A stretch of DNA of 41,365 bases from Nitrosomonas oligotropha (lineage in GTDB: Bacteria; Pseudomonadota; Gammaproteobacteria; Burkholderiales; Nitrosomonadaceae), in NCBI RefSeq assembly GCF_900106555.1, contig NZ_FNOE01000025.1, positions 1-41,365 on the forward strand. Direction: 5' to 3'. The position numbers and the translations under genes are program-made. Below the pieces are notes generated by a model. The model was not told the DNA's origin. It ran no database searches and saw nothing but the letters and a program-made list of their open reading frames with translations. The stretch's first letter is position 1; every line of letters begins with the position of its first letter. Positions 1 to 9,838 of the stretch are shown in pieces.

Positions 1-250
1 CCCTCTCCAGCTTGAGTTGCTTGATCTGTGCTTTCAACTGCCGGATCTCTTCCTGCTCCGGGGTCAATTTCCCATTACCCCGGAATGACTGATCAGCATC
101 ATCCGCCTGGTATTCCCTGATTCAACTCCTCAGCATATTGGCGTTGATCTCCAGACTTCGGGATACTTCTGACGCCGTGTGACCCTGTTCCAATACCAGG
201 CTGATCGCATCTAATTTGAATTCTTTTGCATATTGCTTTCTCGTTATCAT
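1..250 (-). pseudogene. IS3-family transposase OrfA, decayed and cut by window edge
   Basis: Reading leftward from an ATG at 250, the protein begins MITRKQYAKEFKLDAISLVL, the helix-turn-helix start of IS3-family OrfA. A TGA at 122-124 (codon 43) interrupts it where the family usually has a Trp after the NML motif. Past the stop, the same frame resumes with the typical GNGKLTPEQEEIRQLKAQIK coiled-coil region and runs out of the window. A good ribosome site (GGAGG) lies just before the ATG. OrfA would normally bind the element ends and act with OrfB; here the in-frame stop makes it non-functional unless read through. OrfB, if present, is beyond the left edge. Confidence 0.8.
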
Positions 251-299
251 TTCTTCCTCCAATTAAGCTATTTTCTCTTAACTGGAGTGTCCGGTTCCA
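251..299 (-). mobile_element. Outer end of the left IS3-family element
   Basis: The 49 bases before the OrfA start hold the presumed terminal inverted repeat. Read on the minus strand the tip is TGGAACCGGACACTCCAG, which has the TG start usual for IS3-family ends. The boundary at 299 is inferred from this tip only; the other end lies outside the window. Confidence 0.5.
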
Positions 300-382
300 T
301 TAAACCATGTCACTTTCACCACACCAGGAGGAGAGTGTATTAGATGCTCTGCTGGCACAGCCGACAAAGCCCAGCACAAGAA

Positions 383-1131
383 TACCATGTCAAGCTAAAA
401 GCCGAATCATGGCGCATTCAGCGATTGGGAGAAAAGCCGGAGTAAACATGGGATGAAGCAGCATGCAAGTTTCTACTCGCAACACAACATAAAGCCCCCC
501 CATGAACGCGACAAAGAGAAACTGAGATGGTTACAGCAATTCTTACGTAATAGGCGATTGCAAGAAATTGATCGAGAATTAATTGATCACATTGCACATG
601 CAAAGGATACAAGCCCATCAACCGCTAATCGCCATTTAGCCCTGATACGCGCAATTCTGCGGAAAGCATGCCATGATTGGGAATAGATGGATAAAATTCC
701 CAAAATCAGGCTTCTCCCAGAACCTAAGCGCCGTATTCGGTGGTTAACTCCCGAGCAAGTAAAAAAATTGCTTAATGAGTTACTGCAGCATCGACAGGAT
801 ATGATGATAGTTGCTTTATCAACAGGCTTGAGGCAATCAAACGTTATTAATCTGGAATGGAGCTAGGTTGATCTTGAACGTAAGGCTGCATGGAGAGAAG
901 CATTAAAACGAGTAGGGATAGAAGAACTTTAGATGGCACGACCTGCGTCATACTTGGGCAAGCTGGTTAGCTCAACAAGGCACGCCCATGAACGTACTGC
1001 AGGAACTCGGCGGATGGGAATCGGAAGAAATGGTAAGTAGATATGCACACCTATCGAAACAGCAACTCATGCAACATGCTGAGTTGGTTTCAGATTTTCT
1101 CGTCCTTGATGACACAATTTTGTCACATTAG
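383..1131 (+). pseudogene. Tyrosine site-specific recombinase (phage or island integrase), decayed
   Basis: Pieces of one tyrosine recombinase can be read in order. An N-terminal part starts YHVKLKAESWRIQRLGEKPE and has a stop at 443-445. After a frame change at the C-run 495-501 the core-binding domain follows, including TSPSTANRHLALIRAIL, with a stop at 684-686. The catalytic part then starts with the Arg motif STGLRQSN and has a stop at 864-866. About 50 residues seem to be deleted near 880-895, and a last frame change near 930 restores WHDLRHTWASWLAQQGTP and the Tyr motif SRYAHL, ending at a TAG at 1129-1131. All signature motifs are present, yet three stops, two frame changes and a deletion show an old pseudogene. 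It ends 44 bases from the 3' end of the tRNA at 1175-1251, a typical place for an island integrase. The start is approximate. Confidence 0.85.
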
Positions 1132-1166
1132 AAAGAAAAAAGAGGTTAGATAATTATCTAACCTCT
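1131..1166 (-). terminator. Rho-independent terminator of the tRNA and rpoD operon
   Basis: Positions 1141-1166 form a perfect 26-base palindrome of two 13-base halves. On the minus strand it lies 8 bases past the tRNA CCA end and is followed by TTTTTCTTTC, the classic layout of an intrinsic terminator. Seen from the plus strand the T-run is lacking, so it mainly serves the minus-strand operon. Confidence 0.85.
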
Positions 1167-1174
1167 TGGTTTAT

Positions 1175-1251
<77 letters not shown>

Positions 1252-1258
1252 TTATTTT

Positions 1259-3532
1259 TTAATTGTTGCCGGTATCCAAGAAGCTGCGTAAACGTTCAGA
1301 ACGAGCGGGGTGGCGCAACTTGCGCAGCGCTTTGGCTTCGATTTGACGAATGCGTTCACGGGTAACATCAAATTGTTTGCCGACTTCTTCCAAGGTGTGG
1401 TCGGTGTTCATTTCAATGCCGAAACGCATGCGCAACACTTTGGCTTCACGTGGTGTTAAAGAATCCAAAATGTCCTTAGTGACACCACGCAAGCTAGCGT
1501 ACACTGCCGCATCTGCAGGCGCCATCGTGGCTGCATCTTCGATAAAATCACCCAAATGGGAATCTTCATCGTCACCAATCGGGGTTTCCATGGAGATTGG
1601 CTCTTTGGAGATCTTAAGAATTTTACGAATTTTCTCTTCGGGCATCTCCATTTTCTGCGCCAATACCGCCGGCTCAGGCTCCTGTCCGGTTTCCTGTAAA
1701 ATCTGACGTGAAATACGATTCATTTTATTAATCGTTTCAATCATATGCACCGGAATCCGGATGGTTCTCGCCTGATCCGCAATGGAGCGAGTGATTGCCT
1801 GGCGTATCCACCATGTAGCATATGTTGAAAATTTATAACCGCGCCGGTATTCAAATTTATCCACCGCTTTCATAAGTCCGATATTGCCTTCTTGAATGAG
1901 ATCGAGAAACTGCAATCCGCGGTTGGTGTATTTCTTGGCAATCGAAATTACCAACCGTAAATTGGCTTCCGTCATCTCGCGCTTGGCCCGGCGTGCTTTG
2001 GCTTCGCCAGTAGACATTTTACGATTAATTTCTTTTAAGTCTTTGATCGGAATACCAACCTTGTTTTTGAGTTCCAGCAAATTCCGCTGCTCTTCCAGAA
2101 TCGCAGGCTTATAGTGCTCAAGCGCTTGACTATAAGGCTTTCCAATGCCGATTTCTTGCGCTACCCAATCAAGATTGGTTTCATTTCCAGGAAACGTTTT
2201 GATGAAGTGATTTCTGGGCATTTTAGCTTTGGATACGCATAAATCCATTATCCTGCGCTCATAGTTGCGCACATCTCCCACGAGTTCGCGCTGAGTATCA
2301 CAGAGTTTCTCTACCATTTTCGCTGAGAACCGGATACCCATCAGTTCGGATGAGATTTTATCCTGAAGCTCAATATAGCCCTGATGATAAGGACCTTCTT
2401 TCTCAAGCAGAGCTTGCATTTCGGTATATATTTCACGGATTACGGTGAAACGCTCCAACGCATCTGCTTTAAGTTTCAACAAATCCGCACTGGCAATTGA
2501 CGCGCCATCGCCATCCTCATCTTCGTCGTCATCACCAAGGTCGCTGGAAGCTAGCTCCTGTTCGAGAGATTCCTCTGAAAATTCCTCATTCGTGATGTCT
2601 TGCGCATTGGCGTCCAATAGTCCATCAACCACTTCATCAATGCGTAATACATCTTTCTCAACTTCCGTAGCCAGATCGACAATTTTCGCGATGATCGGAG
2701 GACAAGCCGAAATCGCCTGAATCATATGACGCAAACCGCCTTCAATGCGTTTTGCGATTTCAATTTCACTTTCACGCGTCAGCAAACCTACCGAACCCAT
2801 TTCGCGCATGTACATCCGCACGGGATCTGTTGTCCGCCCAAACTCGGAGTCTACCGTAGAGAGCGCTGCCTCCGCTTCTTCCGCCACATCTTCATCAGCC
2901 ACGGTAGTTGCAGCATCAGACATCAACAATGTTTCCGCATCCGGCGCTTCATCATGCACAGAGATGCCCATATCGTTGATCATACTGATGATGCCTTCTA
3001 TTTGCTCAGCATCCAGCATATCATCGGGCAAATGATCATTGATTTCGGCGTAAGTCAGATAGCCACGCTCTTTGCCTAGTCCGATCAAAATTTTCAAGCG
3101 CATGCGCCGCGCTTCGATATCTTGCGGTTGCGGATTACCGCCTTCAATAACGGAAACTGAGTCTATATCATCAAGCGAATCCAGTCCTCCCGACGCCTTA
3201 TTCTTTTTGGGTGTTCTGCCCCTGGCTTTCTTGCCTGTATTGAACTCAATATCATCGCTGCCAAGCATTGCTTGAGAGAATTCTGCCGCACTGCGCGTTG
3301 GTTTAACCGGCGCTTCTTTTATTTCAGCAGAATCGATTGCATCTAAACTGATTGCTTTCTCATTTGTTTTTTTGCCGGTTGCTTTAACATTTTTTTCAGT
3401 TTTAGCTGTTAATTTTTTAGACTCTACTTTTTCTACCATTTCATCGCCGGTATCTTTTATTTTCTGAGCTGTTGATTTTTTAATACTTTTATTATCTTTA
3501 TCTTTTGATTCGACCGCTTTTGTTTTTGGCAT
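1259..3532 (-). CDS. rpoD: RNA polymerase primary sigma factor, sigma-70
   Basis: The housekeeping sigma factor directs core RNA polymerase to -10/-35 promoters. The start chosen is the ATG at 3532 ([10 protein letters not shown], 757 residues); an upstream in-frame start exists at 3607 but lies against dnaG and adds an unlike sequence. A Lys-rich N-terminal extension of about 110 residues is followed by region 1.1, region 1.2 ([11 protein letters not shown] near 236), an acidic non-conserved stretch with a run of Asp and Glu, region 2 with [20 protein letters not shown] and [15 protein letters not shown], region 3, and region 4 with the helix-turn-helix [20 protein letters not shown]. The order rpsU-yqeY-dnaG-rpoD is the conserved macromolecular-synthesis cluster. 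The gene is complete and typical for Betaproteobacteria. Confidence 0.98.
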   Translation of the reverse strand: MPKTKAVESKDKDNKSIKKSTAQKIKDTGDEMVEKVESKKLTAKTEKNVKATGKKTNEKAISLDAIDSAEIKEAPVKPTRSAAEFSQAMLGSDDIEFNTGKKARGRTPKKNKASGGLDSLDDIDSVSVIEGGNPQPQDIEARRMRLKILIGLGKERGYLTYAEINDHLPDDMLDAEQIEGIISMINDMGISVHDEAPDAETLLMSDAATTVADEDVAEEAEAALSTVDSEFGRTTDPVRMYMREMGSVGLLTRESEIEIAKRIEGGLRHMIQAISACPPIIAKIVDLATEVEKDVLRIDEVVDGLLDANAQDITNEEFSEESLEQELASSDLGDDDEDEDGDGASIASADLLKLKADALERFTVIREIYTEMQALLEKEGPYHQGYIELQDKISSELMGIRFSAKMVEKLCDTQRELVGDVRNYERRIMDLCVSKAKMPRNHFIKTFPGNETNLDWVAQEIGIGKPYSQALEHYKPAILEEQRNLLELKNKVGIPIKDLKEINRKMSTGEAKARRAKREMTEANLRLVISIAKKYTNRGLQFLDLIQEGNIGLMKAVDKFEYRRGYKFSTYATWWIRQAITRSIADQARTIRIPVHMIETINKMNRISRQILQETGQEPEPAVLAQKMEMPEEKIRKILKISKEPISMETPIGDDEDSHLGDFIEDAATMAPADAAVYASLRGVTKDILDSLTPREAKVLRMRFGIEMNTDHTLEEVGKQFDVTRERIRQIEAKALRKLRHPARSERLRSFLDTGNN

Positions 3533-3614
3533 ATTGGATTCCCAATAATTTGGATGAATTAAAAGCTGAAAGTGCGAGATTATATCAAAATTCGATATTA
3601 CTGACACCTAATAA

Positions 3615-5426
3615 CTAACTTTGCTGCTTGATCAATTGCTGAAATTCTAACTTCTCTGCATCAGTTAACATACTCATTGTCATAGATTTATTCTTTAATT
3701 CGGCAACACGCTTTTTGCGGTATGCTTGCTGCAATATTTTTAATGCGCCTAAGAATTCTGCCTCTAAATCAAATCCGTCATCCCACTTTAGTGCGTCACT
3801 TTTAATACTTTCCAGCAATGTTTTGTGCGGACTGTTTTGTAAAAAGGGCATTAATGAATGCGCTGACTTATCTTTAGTTAAATGGAGGTGCTGATCAAGA
3901 AAATCAACCAATGCTTTTAGTGCTACAGCTTCTTCCGTGTTTTCGTTCCATTCTGCAAGCCAGCTTTTATCCAGTTTTTCGATACAATCCGGATTGAGTA
4001 ATAGCATCAGTATGAGCCATCGTAAAGGCGAGATGATTTGTTTTGCTGGTTTATTCTCAGTTGTACGTATTTTGGATGAACGTTTTATCTGCAGCAATTC
4101 ATCCAATTCCCCTTGATCAATCTCGCTAAGCTCGGCTAAGCGCCTGATCAGTATCAGCGATAGAGCCGGCGCCGTGACTTGTTGCAGTAGCGGCTTTGCA
4201 TCGCTGATCAATTTTGCGCGGCCTTCGCTGGTTTGAAGATTGACTTCTGAGCATAACTCCTTGAATAGAAATTCCGATAACGGCAGAGTCTGTTTGAGCT
4301 GCTGTTCAAAAGATTCTTTGCCAAATTGATTGATATAGCTATCCGGGTCTGCACCCTCGGGCAAAAAAAGAAAACTCAGATATTTGCCATCGGATAGCAG
4401 AGCCAGGCTATTCTCGAGTGCGCGCCAAGCTGCTTTTCTACCCGCTTTGTCACCATCGAAACAGAAAATAATGTTATCTGTCTGACGCAAGAGTTTTTGT
4501 ATATGAAAACTCGTCGTCGCGGTACCCAAGGCAGCGACTGCATGATCAATTCCGTGTTGCGAGAGGGCTATGACATCCATATATCCTTCTACAACAATGA
4601 CGCAATTCGCTTCACGGATAGCACGGCGCGCCGAGAAAAGGTTATACAGCTCCCGTCCCTTTTCAAATAAAATCGTTTCGGGGGAGTTCAGATATTTAGG
4701 CTCTTCTTTTGCAAGCACACGGCCGCCAAAGCCAATGATCTGCCCTTTCTGGTTAAGAATCGGAAACATGATCCGGTCCCTGAAACGATCATATTGTTTG
4801 GTTTCACCGCTGGTAATGACTAGCCCCGCCTGTGTCAATAATTTCCGGGTTTTATCAGAATTATAATCAGAAAAAACCGCTTCAAGATTCTGCCAATCCG
4901 CAGGTGCATAGCCAATGGCAAATCGTGCCGCCGTTTTACCGGATAGGCCGCGCTTTTTAAGATAGGCGATGGCTTTTTCGGAAGCTTTTAGCTGCTCGCG
5001 GTAATAACGGGTGGCGATTTGTAGTGCATTTAGCAGGTCTTGCAGCGATATTTCAGCGTTGTTATGGTCATAATCGCTTGCGAAATCCTGTTGTGAGTCA
5101 TCTGAAGCAGAATGATGAGAAATATTACTGCTTTGTTGCTCCGGCAATTGCATACCGGCGTAAGCCGCCAGATCTTGCACTGCTTCGATAAAGCTTAAGC
5201 CGCTATATTCAATCAAAAAACTGATCGCATTGCCATGCGCGCCGCAGCCAAAGCAATGGTAAAACTGCTTGGATTGACTAACGGTGAATGAAGGAGTCTT
5301 TTCGCTATGGAACGGACAACAGGCAACAAAATTAGCGCCCGCTTTCTTTAACGGGACATGACGATCAATCGCATCGACAATATCCACGCGACTGAGTAAA
5401 TCATGTATAAAAGATTGCGGAATCAT
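3615..5426 (-). CDS. dnaG: DNA primase
   Basis: This 603-residue primase makes the RNA primers for lagging-strand and initiation synthesis, working with the DnaB helicase. The N-terminal zinc-binding domain shows the CHC2 pattern, with CCPFHSEKTPSF near 36 and YHCFGCG near 56. The central TOPRIM catalytic core carries VIVVEGYMDVIAL (catalytic Glu) and FCFDGDKAGRKAA (metal-binding Asp pair). The C-terminal third is the poorly conserved helicase-binding domain. The ATG at 5426 gives the normal N-terminus MIPQSFIHDLL. It lies 82 bases upstream of the rpoD start and is probably co-transcribed with it. Confidence 0.97.
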   Translation of the reverse strand: MIPQSFIHDLLSRVDIVDAIDRHVPLKKAGANFVACCPFHSEKTPSFTVSQSKQFYHCFGCGAHGNAISFLIEYSGLSFIEAVQDLAAYAGMQLPEQQSSNISHHSASDDSQQDFASDYDHNNAEISLQDLLNALQIATRYYREQLKASEKAIAYLKKRGLSGKTAARFAIGYAPADWQNLEAVFSDYNSDKTRKLLTQAGLVITSGETKQYDRFRDRIMFPILNQKGQIIGFGGRVLAKEEPKYLNSPETILFEKGRELYNLFSARRAIREANCVIVVEGYMDVIALSQHGIDHAVAALGTATTSFHIQKLLRQTDNIIFCFDGDKAGRKAAWRALENSLALLSDGKYLSFLFLPEGADPDSYINQFGKESFEQQLKQTLPLSEFLFKELCSEVNLQTSEGRAKLISDAKPLLQQVTAPALSLILIRRLAELSEIDQGELDELLQIKRSSKIRTTENKPAKQIISPLRWLILMLLLNPDCIEKLDKSWLAEWNENTEEAVALKALVDFLDQHLHLTKDKSAHSLMPFLQNSPHKTLLESIKSDALKWDDGFDLEAEFLGALKILQQAYRKKRVAELKNKSMTMSMLTDAEKLEFQQLIKQQS

Positions 5427-5521
5427 CTACCCGGAGCTGTCAATAACAATCAGCTTCAAGTATAAATAAATTGCAATCGTTGTGGTTTGTTTTAAGAATA
5501 ATCCGGAACAGTCAATCAGTA

Positions 5522-5968
5522 TCAGGTGGATATCTTATCTTTAATGAGCGCCGACACTTTACCCATATCAGCACGGCCAGCCAATTTCGGTTTCAGTATG
5601 GCCATAACTTTACCCATATCCTGCATGCTGACTGCATTCGTCTCTGAAATTGCTTCGGTTATCAACGCATCGATTTCGGAATCGCTTAATGCTTGCGGCA
5701 TATAGGCACTGAGAATTGCAACTTCCTCTTTCTCAATATTGGCCAGATCCAATCTCTGCGCGGCTTCATATTGAGTAATAGAATCCTTGCGCTGCTTGAG
5801 CATTTTTTCAATAACCGCAATGACAGCCGCATCATCAAGCACTATGCGTTCATCCACTTCACGCTGTTTGATTGCAGCTTGCAGCAAACGGATAGTATCC
5901 CGCTGCTTGGTGTCACCCGTGCGCATCGCTGCTTTCATATCTTCCGTGATTTTCTGTTTTAAGCTCAT
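5522..5968 (-). CDS. yqeY: GatB/YqeY domain protein
   Basis: A small 148-residue cytoplasmic protein of the GatB/YqeY family, whose fold matches the C-terminal tRNA-binding tail of the GatB amidotransferase subunit. Its own cellular role is not established. It is recognised by MSLKQKITEDMKAAMRTGDT, the QREVDER segment, EKEEVAILSAYMPQALSDSE, and the ending DMGKVSALIKDKI. Position between rpsU and dnaG is the common arrangement in Betaproteobacteria and suggests a link with translation. There is no clear Shine-Dalgarno before the ATG. Confidence 0.93.
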   Translation of the reverse strand: MSLKQKITEDMKAAMRTGDTKQRDTIRLLQAAIKQREVDERIVLDDAAVIAVIEKMLKQRKDSITQYEAAQRLDLANIEKEEVAILSAYMPQALSDSEIDALITEAISETNAVSMQDMGKVMAILKPKLAGRADMGKVSALIKDKIST

Positions 5969-6054
5969 GATAAATAGATGAAATTAATCGATTATCAGTT
6001 CATCATTTTGAAAAAACGCTACCGGAAGAGAAACCGGCATTAATATATAACGAC

Positions 6055-6267
6055 TTAATAAAGCTTAGGTGGTAACAACTGGCTGCGCAAGCGCTTGTAA
6101 TTCCGCTTCACAGCTGCTGCTAGCTTGCGTTTGCGTTCTGCGGTCGGTTTTTCATAAAATTCACGAGCACGCAATTCGGTCAGTATTCCTGTTTTCTCGA
6201 TTGAACGCTTAAAGCGGCGCATAGCAACTTCAAATGGTTCGTTTTCCTTAACTTTAATTGTCGTCAT
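6055..6267 (-). CDS. rpsU: Small ribosomal subunit protein bS21
   Basis: The ribosomal protein S21 helps 30S subunits engage mRNA during initiation. The ATG at 6267 gives the normal 70-residue protein starting [20 protein letters not shown]; the frame extends to 6306 but those extra residues are not part of the family. The C-terminus [17 protein letters not shown] is rich in Arg and Lys, as expected for rRNA binding. This is the first gene of the macromolecular-synthesis cluster, so its promoter should lie in the AT-rich 6268-6400 region. Confidence 0.97.
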   Translation of the reverse strand: MTTIKVKENEPFEVAMRRFKRSIEKTGILTELRAREFYEKPTAERKRKLAAAVKRNYKRLRSQLLPPKLY

Positions 6268-6526
6268 AAATTGGCAAAATCCTCGATAACTTTGATTGAA
6301 TAACAAGATAAAACAAAAGGCCGGGATTATAACACCAAGCGATTTATTCTAAAAGAATTAGTTGTAAAAACTAGATTCACTGCAGCCAAGGGAAACCTTG
6401 AATCAACCATACGACACGTCATCGCAGCCCCTGGCGTTAAGATAAAACAATGGATAAGCTAACTCCGGTCTTTGAATCCGCCCACACAGACAGTATAGTA
6501 ATGTACCCAAACATCATGACTGAGAA

Positions 6527-6757
6527 ATGCAGAAAGCAGATAAAGAGTTAGATGCGCGCGGCTTGAATTGCCCGCTGCCCATTCTACGCACCAAGCAATC
6601 ACTGGCCGGGATGGTCAGCGGGCAAATATTAAGAATTGTTGCAACCGATCCGGGTTCCGTGATCGATTTCCAGGTTTTTGCCGAACAAACCGGAAATGAA
6701 TTGTTATCGTTGTCTGAGATAAACAAAGAGTTCATTTTTTTGCTGAAAAAGCGATAA
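6527..6757 (+). CDS. tusA: TusA-family sulfur carrier protein
   Basis: A 76-residue member of the TusA/SirA family. The signature CPLPILRTKQSL follows DARGLN, with Cys15 as the persulfide-carrying residue. TusA relays sulfur from IscS-type desulfurases to tRNA thiolation and molybdenum cofactor synthesis. The full-length small domain ends normally with FIFLLKKR. It stands alone, convergent with pmbA, with a short GAG before the ATG. Paralogues with other sulfur-transfer roles exist, so tRNA thiolation specifically is an inference. Confidence 0.9.
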   Translation: MQKADKELDARGLNCPLPILRTKQSLAGMVSGQILRIVATDPGSVIDFQVFAEQTGNELLSLSEINKEFIFLLKKR

Positions 6758-6852
6758 GCAGGGCGATCCGGTTAAACTTCCGAGCAACGGGCCGCACCCG
6801 TTAATTTACCAATCGCTTGCTCAATATGCCGCAATATCTTCATGCAGCGTTT

Positions 6853-8211
6853 TCAACCTCCGGCTACTGTCATGCGGTTGATCAATACCGAGCCGCACTG
6901 TTTCGACCCGCGCACTATGACATCGTTACCGATGGCCACGATGTTCCGGAACATATCTTTCAAATTACCGGCAATGGTAATTTCTTCGACCGGATAACTG
7001 ATGGCGCCGTTTTCGACCCAGAACCCGGAAGCGCCGCGCGAATAATCCCCGGTGACTGCATTGATGCCATGTCCGAGCAGTTCGGTGACTAACAAGCCGG
7101 TGCCCATCTGCTTCAGCATCGCGTCAAAACTCATTGCTGTGCCGTTTTGCATGATCAGATTGTGCGTGCCGCCAGCGTTTCCGGTGGTGCGCATGCCGAG
7201 TTTGCGCGCGGAATAACTGCCCAGAAAATATCCCTGCACAATACCGTTTTCCACAATGTTACGATCGACGGTCGCGACGCCATCGTCGTCGAACGGACCG
7301 CTCGCCAGCCCTTTGTGCAGATGGGGGCGCTCCAGAATCTGGATATCCGGCGCAAAAACCTGCTGCCCGATGCTATCCAGCAGAAAGGAAGATTTGCGGT
7401 ACAGGTTGCCGCCGCTCACCGCCGACGCGAAATGCCCGATTAAGCCGGAAGCAATCGGCGCTTCAAATAATACCGGTACTTCGCAGGTGCCGATTTTTCT
7501 CGCGCCTAAACGCGCTGCGCTGCGCTTGCCCGTCTTTTCGCCGATGCTTTGCACCGTTTCCAAGTCGGCGGCGTCACGCGCCACGCTGTACCAGTAGTCG
7601 CGCTGCTTGCTGTCGCCTTGCTCAGCGATCATGGCGCAACTGATGCTGTGGCGCGACAGCGGATAACCGCCCATGAATCCCAAACTGTTGGCATAAATAA
7701 ATTGCGATTCGCTGACGGAAATGGTCGCGCCCTCGGAATTGGTAATGCGTTTGTCCGCAGCGTATGCGGCTTGTTCGCACTGCTTCGCCAGTTCGATGGC
7801 TTCTTCAACGCTGATTTGCCACGGGTAATATAAATCTAAGCTCGGGTAGTTTTTCGCCAGCAATTCCGCTTCCGCCAATCCGGCGCAATCGTCGTCCGCG
7901 GTATAGCGGGCAATCGACAATGCGGCGGCAACTGTGTCGCTGATCGCCTGCGGGGAAAAATCGGAGGTGCTGGCGTGGCCGCGCTTCTGTCCGATATAAA
8001 CTGTCACGGACAGGCCTTTGTCACGATTGTATTCAATCGTTTCCACCGCATCCTGGCGCACCGTGACGGTTTGACCGAAGCCATCGGAAACATTGGTTTC
8101 ACAGGCACTGGCGCCGCCTTTCTGCGCATGTTGCAAAATATCGCGAGCGATTTGTTGCAGTGTGCTTATGGGGTATGAAAATCGGGTATTGGAAACGGAT
8201 AAATTATTCAT
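6853..8211 (-). CDS. pmbA: Metalloprotease-related protein PmbA (TldE)
   Basis: PmbA/TldE is the non-catalytic partner of TldD in a heterodimeric protease that degrades unfolded peptides and matures some modified peptides. The sequence shows the family's N-terminal half (QDAVETIEYNRDKGLSVTVY, KRGHASTSDFS) and C-terminal barrel (LGARKIGTCEVPVLFEAPIA, GTGLLVTELLGHGIN, GDYSRGASGFWVENG). It lacks the HExxxH metal site of TldD, as expected. The ATG at 8211 (MNNLSVSN) is chosen over a TTG at 8220; no strong ribosome site decides. tldD is not in this window. It is divergent from darP. Confidence 0.95.
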   Translation of the reverse strand: MNNLSVSNTRFSYPISTLQQIARDILQHAQKGGASACETNVSDGFGQTVTVRQDAVETIEYNRDKGLSVTVYIGQKRGHASTSDFSPQAISDTVAAALSIARYTADDDCAGLAEAELLAKNYPSLDLYYPWQISVEEAIELAKQCEQAAYAADKRITNSEGATISVSESQFIYANSLGFMGGYPLSRHSISCAMIAEQGDSKQRDYWYSVARDAADLETVQSIGEKTGKRSAARLGARKIGTCEVPVLFEAPIASGLIGHFASAVSGGNLYRKSSFLLDSIGQQVFAPDIQILERPHLHKGLASGPFDDDGVATVDRNIVENGIVQGYFLGSYSARKLGMRTTGNAGGTHNLIMQNGTAMSFDAMLKQMGTGLLVTELLGHGINAVTGDYSRGASGFWVENGAISYPVEEITIAGNLKDMFRNIVAIGNDVIVRGSKQCGSVLINRMTVAGG

Positions 8212-8259
8212 GTCGTGCAATAAAGATGAAAATATAAGCGGATTTCAAACGAGGAAGCT

Positions 8260-8808
8260 ATGATAACAGCTTATTCACACCGCATTACACAGGTTACCGT
8301 GCAAAAAGAACCGGAATACGACGACAACGAAGAAAGCGCGCCGAGTAAAACGAAGCGCAAAAAAGACATGCACGCCTTGCAGGAAATCGGCGAGCAACTG
8401 GTGGAACTGGATCCGAAAAAACTGACAGAGTTTGATTTGCCGGAAACTTTAATCGACGCCATCAACCAGGCCCGCCCCATGCAAAAACACGGTGCGCGGC
8501 GGCGTCAGATGCAATACATTGGACGCCTGATGCGCGACATCGACGCGCTGCCGATCCAGCAGAAGCTCGACTCCTGGCATCAAACATCGGTGCACCAAAC
8601 CGCCCGCCTGCACCAGCTTGAACGCTGGCGCGAACGGCTGCTGAACGATGACAACGCGCTCACCGAATTTGCACAGAAATATCCGCAAGCCGACTTGCAG
8701 CGCCTAAGACTGCTGATCCGTAACGCGCAAAAAGAAAAGGCAGCGGAAAAACCACCCAAGAGTTTCCGGTTGCTGTTTCAGGACTTACAGGGAATTATTG
8801 AAGTCTGA
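8260..8808 (+). CDS. darP: Ribosome-associated protein DarP (YjgA)
   Basis: A 182-residue highly charged protein of the DarP (formerly YjgA) family, which associates with late 50S ribosomal intermediates and aids maturation of the peptidyl-transferase region. Recognisable parts are KTKRKKDMHALQEIGEQLVE, ARPMQKHGARRRQMQYIGRL and LRLLIRNAQKEKA. The start has a good GAGG 6 bases ahead of the ATG. The pair pmbA-darP in divergent orientation is common in Betaproteobacteria and Gammaproteobacteria. Confidence 0.93.
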   Translation: MITAYSHRITQVTVQKEPEYDDNEESAPSKTKRKKDMHALQEIGEQLVELDPKKLTEFDLPETLIDAINQARPMQKHGARRRQMQYIGRLMRDIDALPIQQKLDSWHQTSVHQTARLHQLERWRERLLNDDNALTEFAQKYPQADLQRLRLLIRNAQKEKAAEKPPKSFRLLFQDLQGIIEV

Positions 8809-8872
8809 TTGCTGTGTAATTGGGGGGAGGCTAAATTCTGTTGTCTCCTCGCACTCTCCATGACAATCTTTC

Positions 8873-8920
8873 ACTTCAATATTCTGAAGTCAAATCAGCT
8901 TCACAAGTTCAATTTGAACT
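8873..8920. terminator. Inverted repeats in the darP / response regulator convergent gap
   Basis: Two small dyads lie where darP and the minus-strand regulator converge: ACTTCA / TGAAGT (8873-8890) and AGTTC / GAACT (8906-8920), the second overlapping the regulator's stop codon. Neither has a clean T-run, so a terminator role is tentative. Confidence 0.3.
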
Positions 8921-9703
8921 AATGCGTCGATATTCAAGTCGGCCTTCCTGAATGATTTTCTTGCCGAGCATACAAAGTGATTTAGCACCAAACCACTTTT
9001 TTATTGCAGTTGCGTAGCCTTCTACAGTGCGTTTGCGTGAATCCAAGCGGGTTTTACTGCGTTTCTCTAGTTTCTCGCCATCACTTTTTGAGAAAGTACA
9101 TTTCTGCATGATGTATCTATCAAATGTACCAAATTCTTCTAGCACACGATCAACGCCGAATCTGCTGACCTTTTTATTATATTCCTCAATTAGAAGATCA
9201 TAAGCGATTTGCTTGTATCCCATGCCTTGCGATAGCAACCCGATAACCTTCATTTTCATAGGAGACAATCCCTTCTTTTTCTGGATCTTACTCTCAAAGT
9301 CAAGAGGCCATGCTGCCTCCCCTCTCATGACTTTATCAATTGCCGCTTTTATTTCATCGTCTGTACTTTGCTTAGATAGATAACCATGGGCCCCAACCTT
9401 CATAGCACTAATGACATCGATTTCTCGCGTATGAATACTCCAGAAAATAATCTTTATTTTGGGATATTTCTTTAAAATTTCTTTTGTTAACTCGACTCCC
9501 CAAAGGCTGCTATCGGTTAATTGATAATCCATAATGATCAGATCAATAGACATTGACTCCAGGTGTTCGAGTGCTTGAAAACTATTCTCAGCTTCTGCAA
9601 CAAACCGCAAACTTCCATACCTATACAAACCGCTTTTAATACTCTTCCTTATTAACCAATAATCTTCGACAAGCAGAATTTTAGTAATATTCTCTGATGA
9701 CAT
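8909..9703 (-). CDS. Response regulator with interrupted LuxR-type HTH (second of pair)
   Basis: A 264-residue response regulator. The receiver domain (1-128) has the acidic pair in LLVEDYW, the phosphoacceptor Asp59 in LIIMDYQL, and the conserved Lys in GYLSK. The output domain begins as a LuxR/NarL helix-turn-helix (LSPMKMKVIGLLSQGMGYKQ, 146-165, then IAYDLL). About 50 residues (172-221) then interrupt it before the recognition-helix part RKRTVEGYATAIKKWFG (223-239). The normal link is about 5 residues. The ATG at 9703 is preferred to one at 9709 because GGAG then lies 8 bases ahead. It is paralogous to the regulator just upstream and probably serves the same kinase. Target genes are unknown; the insertion makes DNA binding or dimerisation likely to differ from NarL. 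Confidence 0.85.
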   Translation of the reverse strand: MSSENITKILLVEDYWLIRKSIKSGLYRYGSLRFVAEAENSFQALEHLESMSIDLIIMDYQLTDSSLWGVELTKEILKKYPKIKIIFWSIHTREIDVISAMKVGAHGYLSKQSTDDEIKAAIDKVMRGEAAWPLDFESKIQKKKGLSPMKMKVIGLLSQGMGYKQIAYDLLIEEYNKKVSRFGVDRVLEEFGTFDRYIMQKCTFSKSDGEKLEKRSKTRLDSRKRTVEGYATAIKKWFGAKSLCMLGKKIIQEGRLEYRRISSN

Positions 9704-9819
9704 GATCATTTCTCCTTACACTGATGGTTTTATGCCGGATCGCAAGTTACCCATTCCTTGTATCATTATGTTTCAGATTTTTACTATCAGAAGAATACTG
9801 GAAAGTTCCCCACACCAAA

Positions 9820-9837
9820 ATGCGTAGAAATACGCAT
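9820..9837. promoter_or_regulatory. Perfect dyad ATGCGTA-N4-TACGCAT between the two regulators
   Basis: A perfect 7-base inverted repeat with a 4-base spacer lies one base past the upstream regulator's stop and 117 bases ahead of the next start. On the minus strand it is followed by only TTTT, so it is a weak terminator at best. A near-copy (12182-12199) and a half site (12133-12139) occur upstream of the kinase, which favours an operator for a dimeric regulator. Confidence 0.45.
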
Positions 9838-9838
9838 A

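Noticed and set aside
1259..3607. Longer RpoD start at 3607
   Set aside because: It adds 25 hydrophobic residues that are not typical of the family; the ATG at 3532 starts the usual Lys-rich N-terminus.
9820..9837. Reading the dyad between the regulators as a plain intrinsic terminator
   Set aside because: The stem is only 7 bases and is followed by just four T; copies upstream of the kinase fit an operator better.
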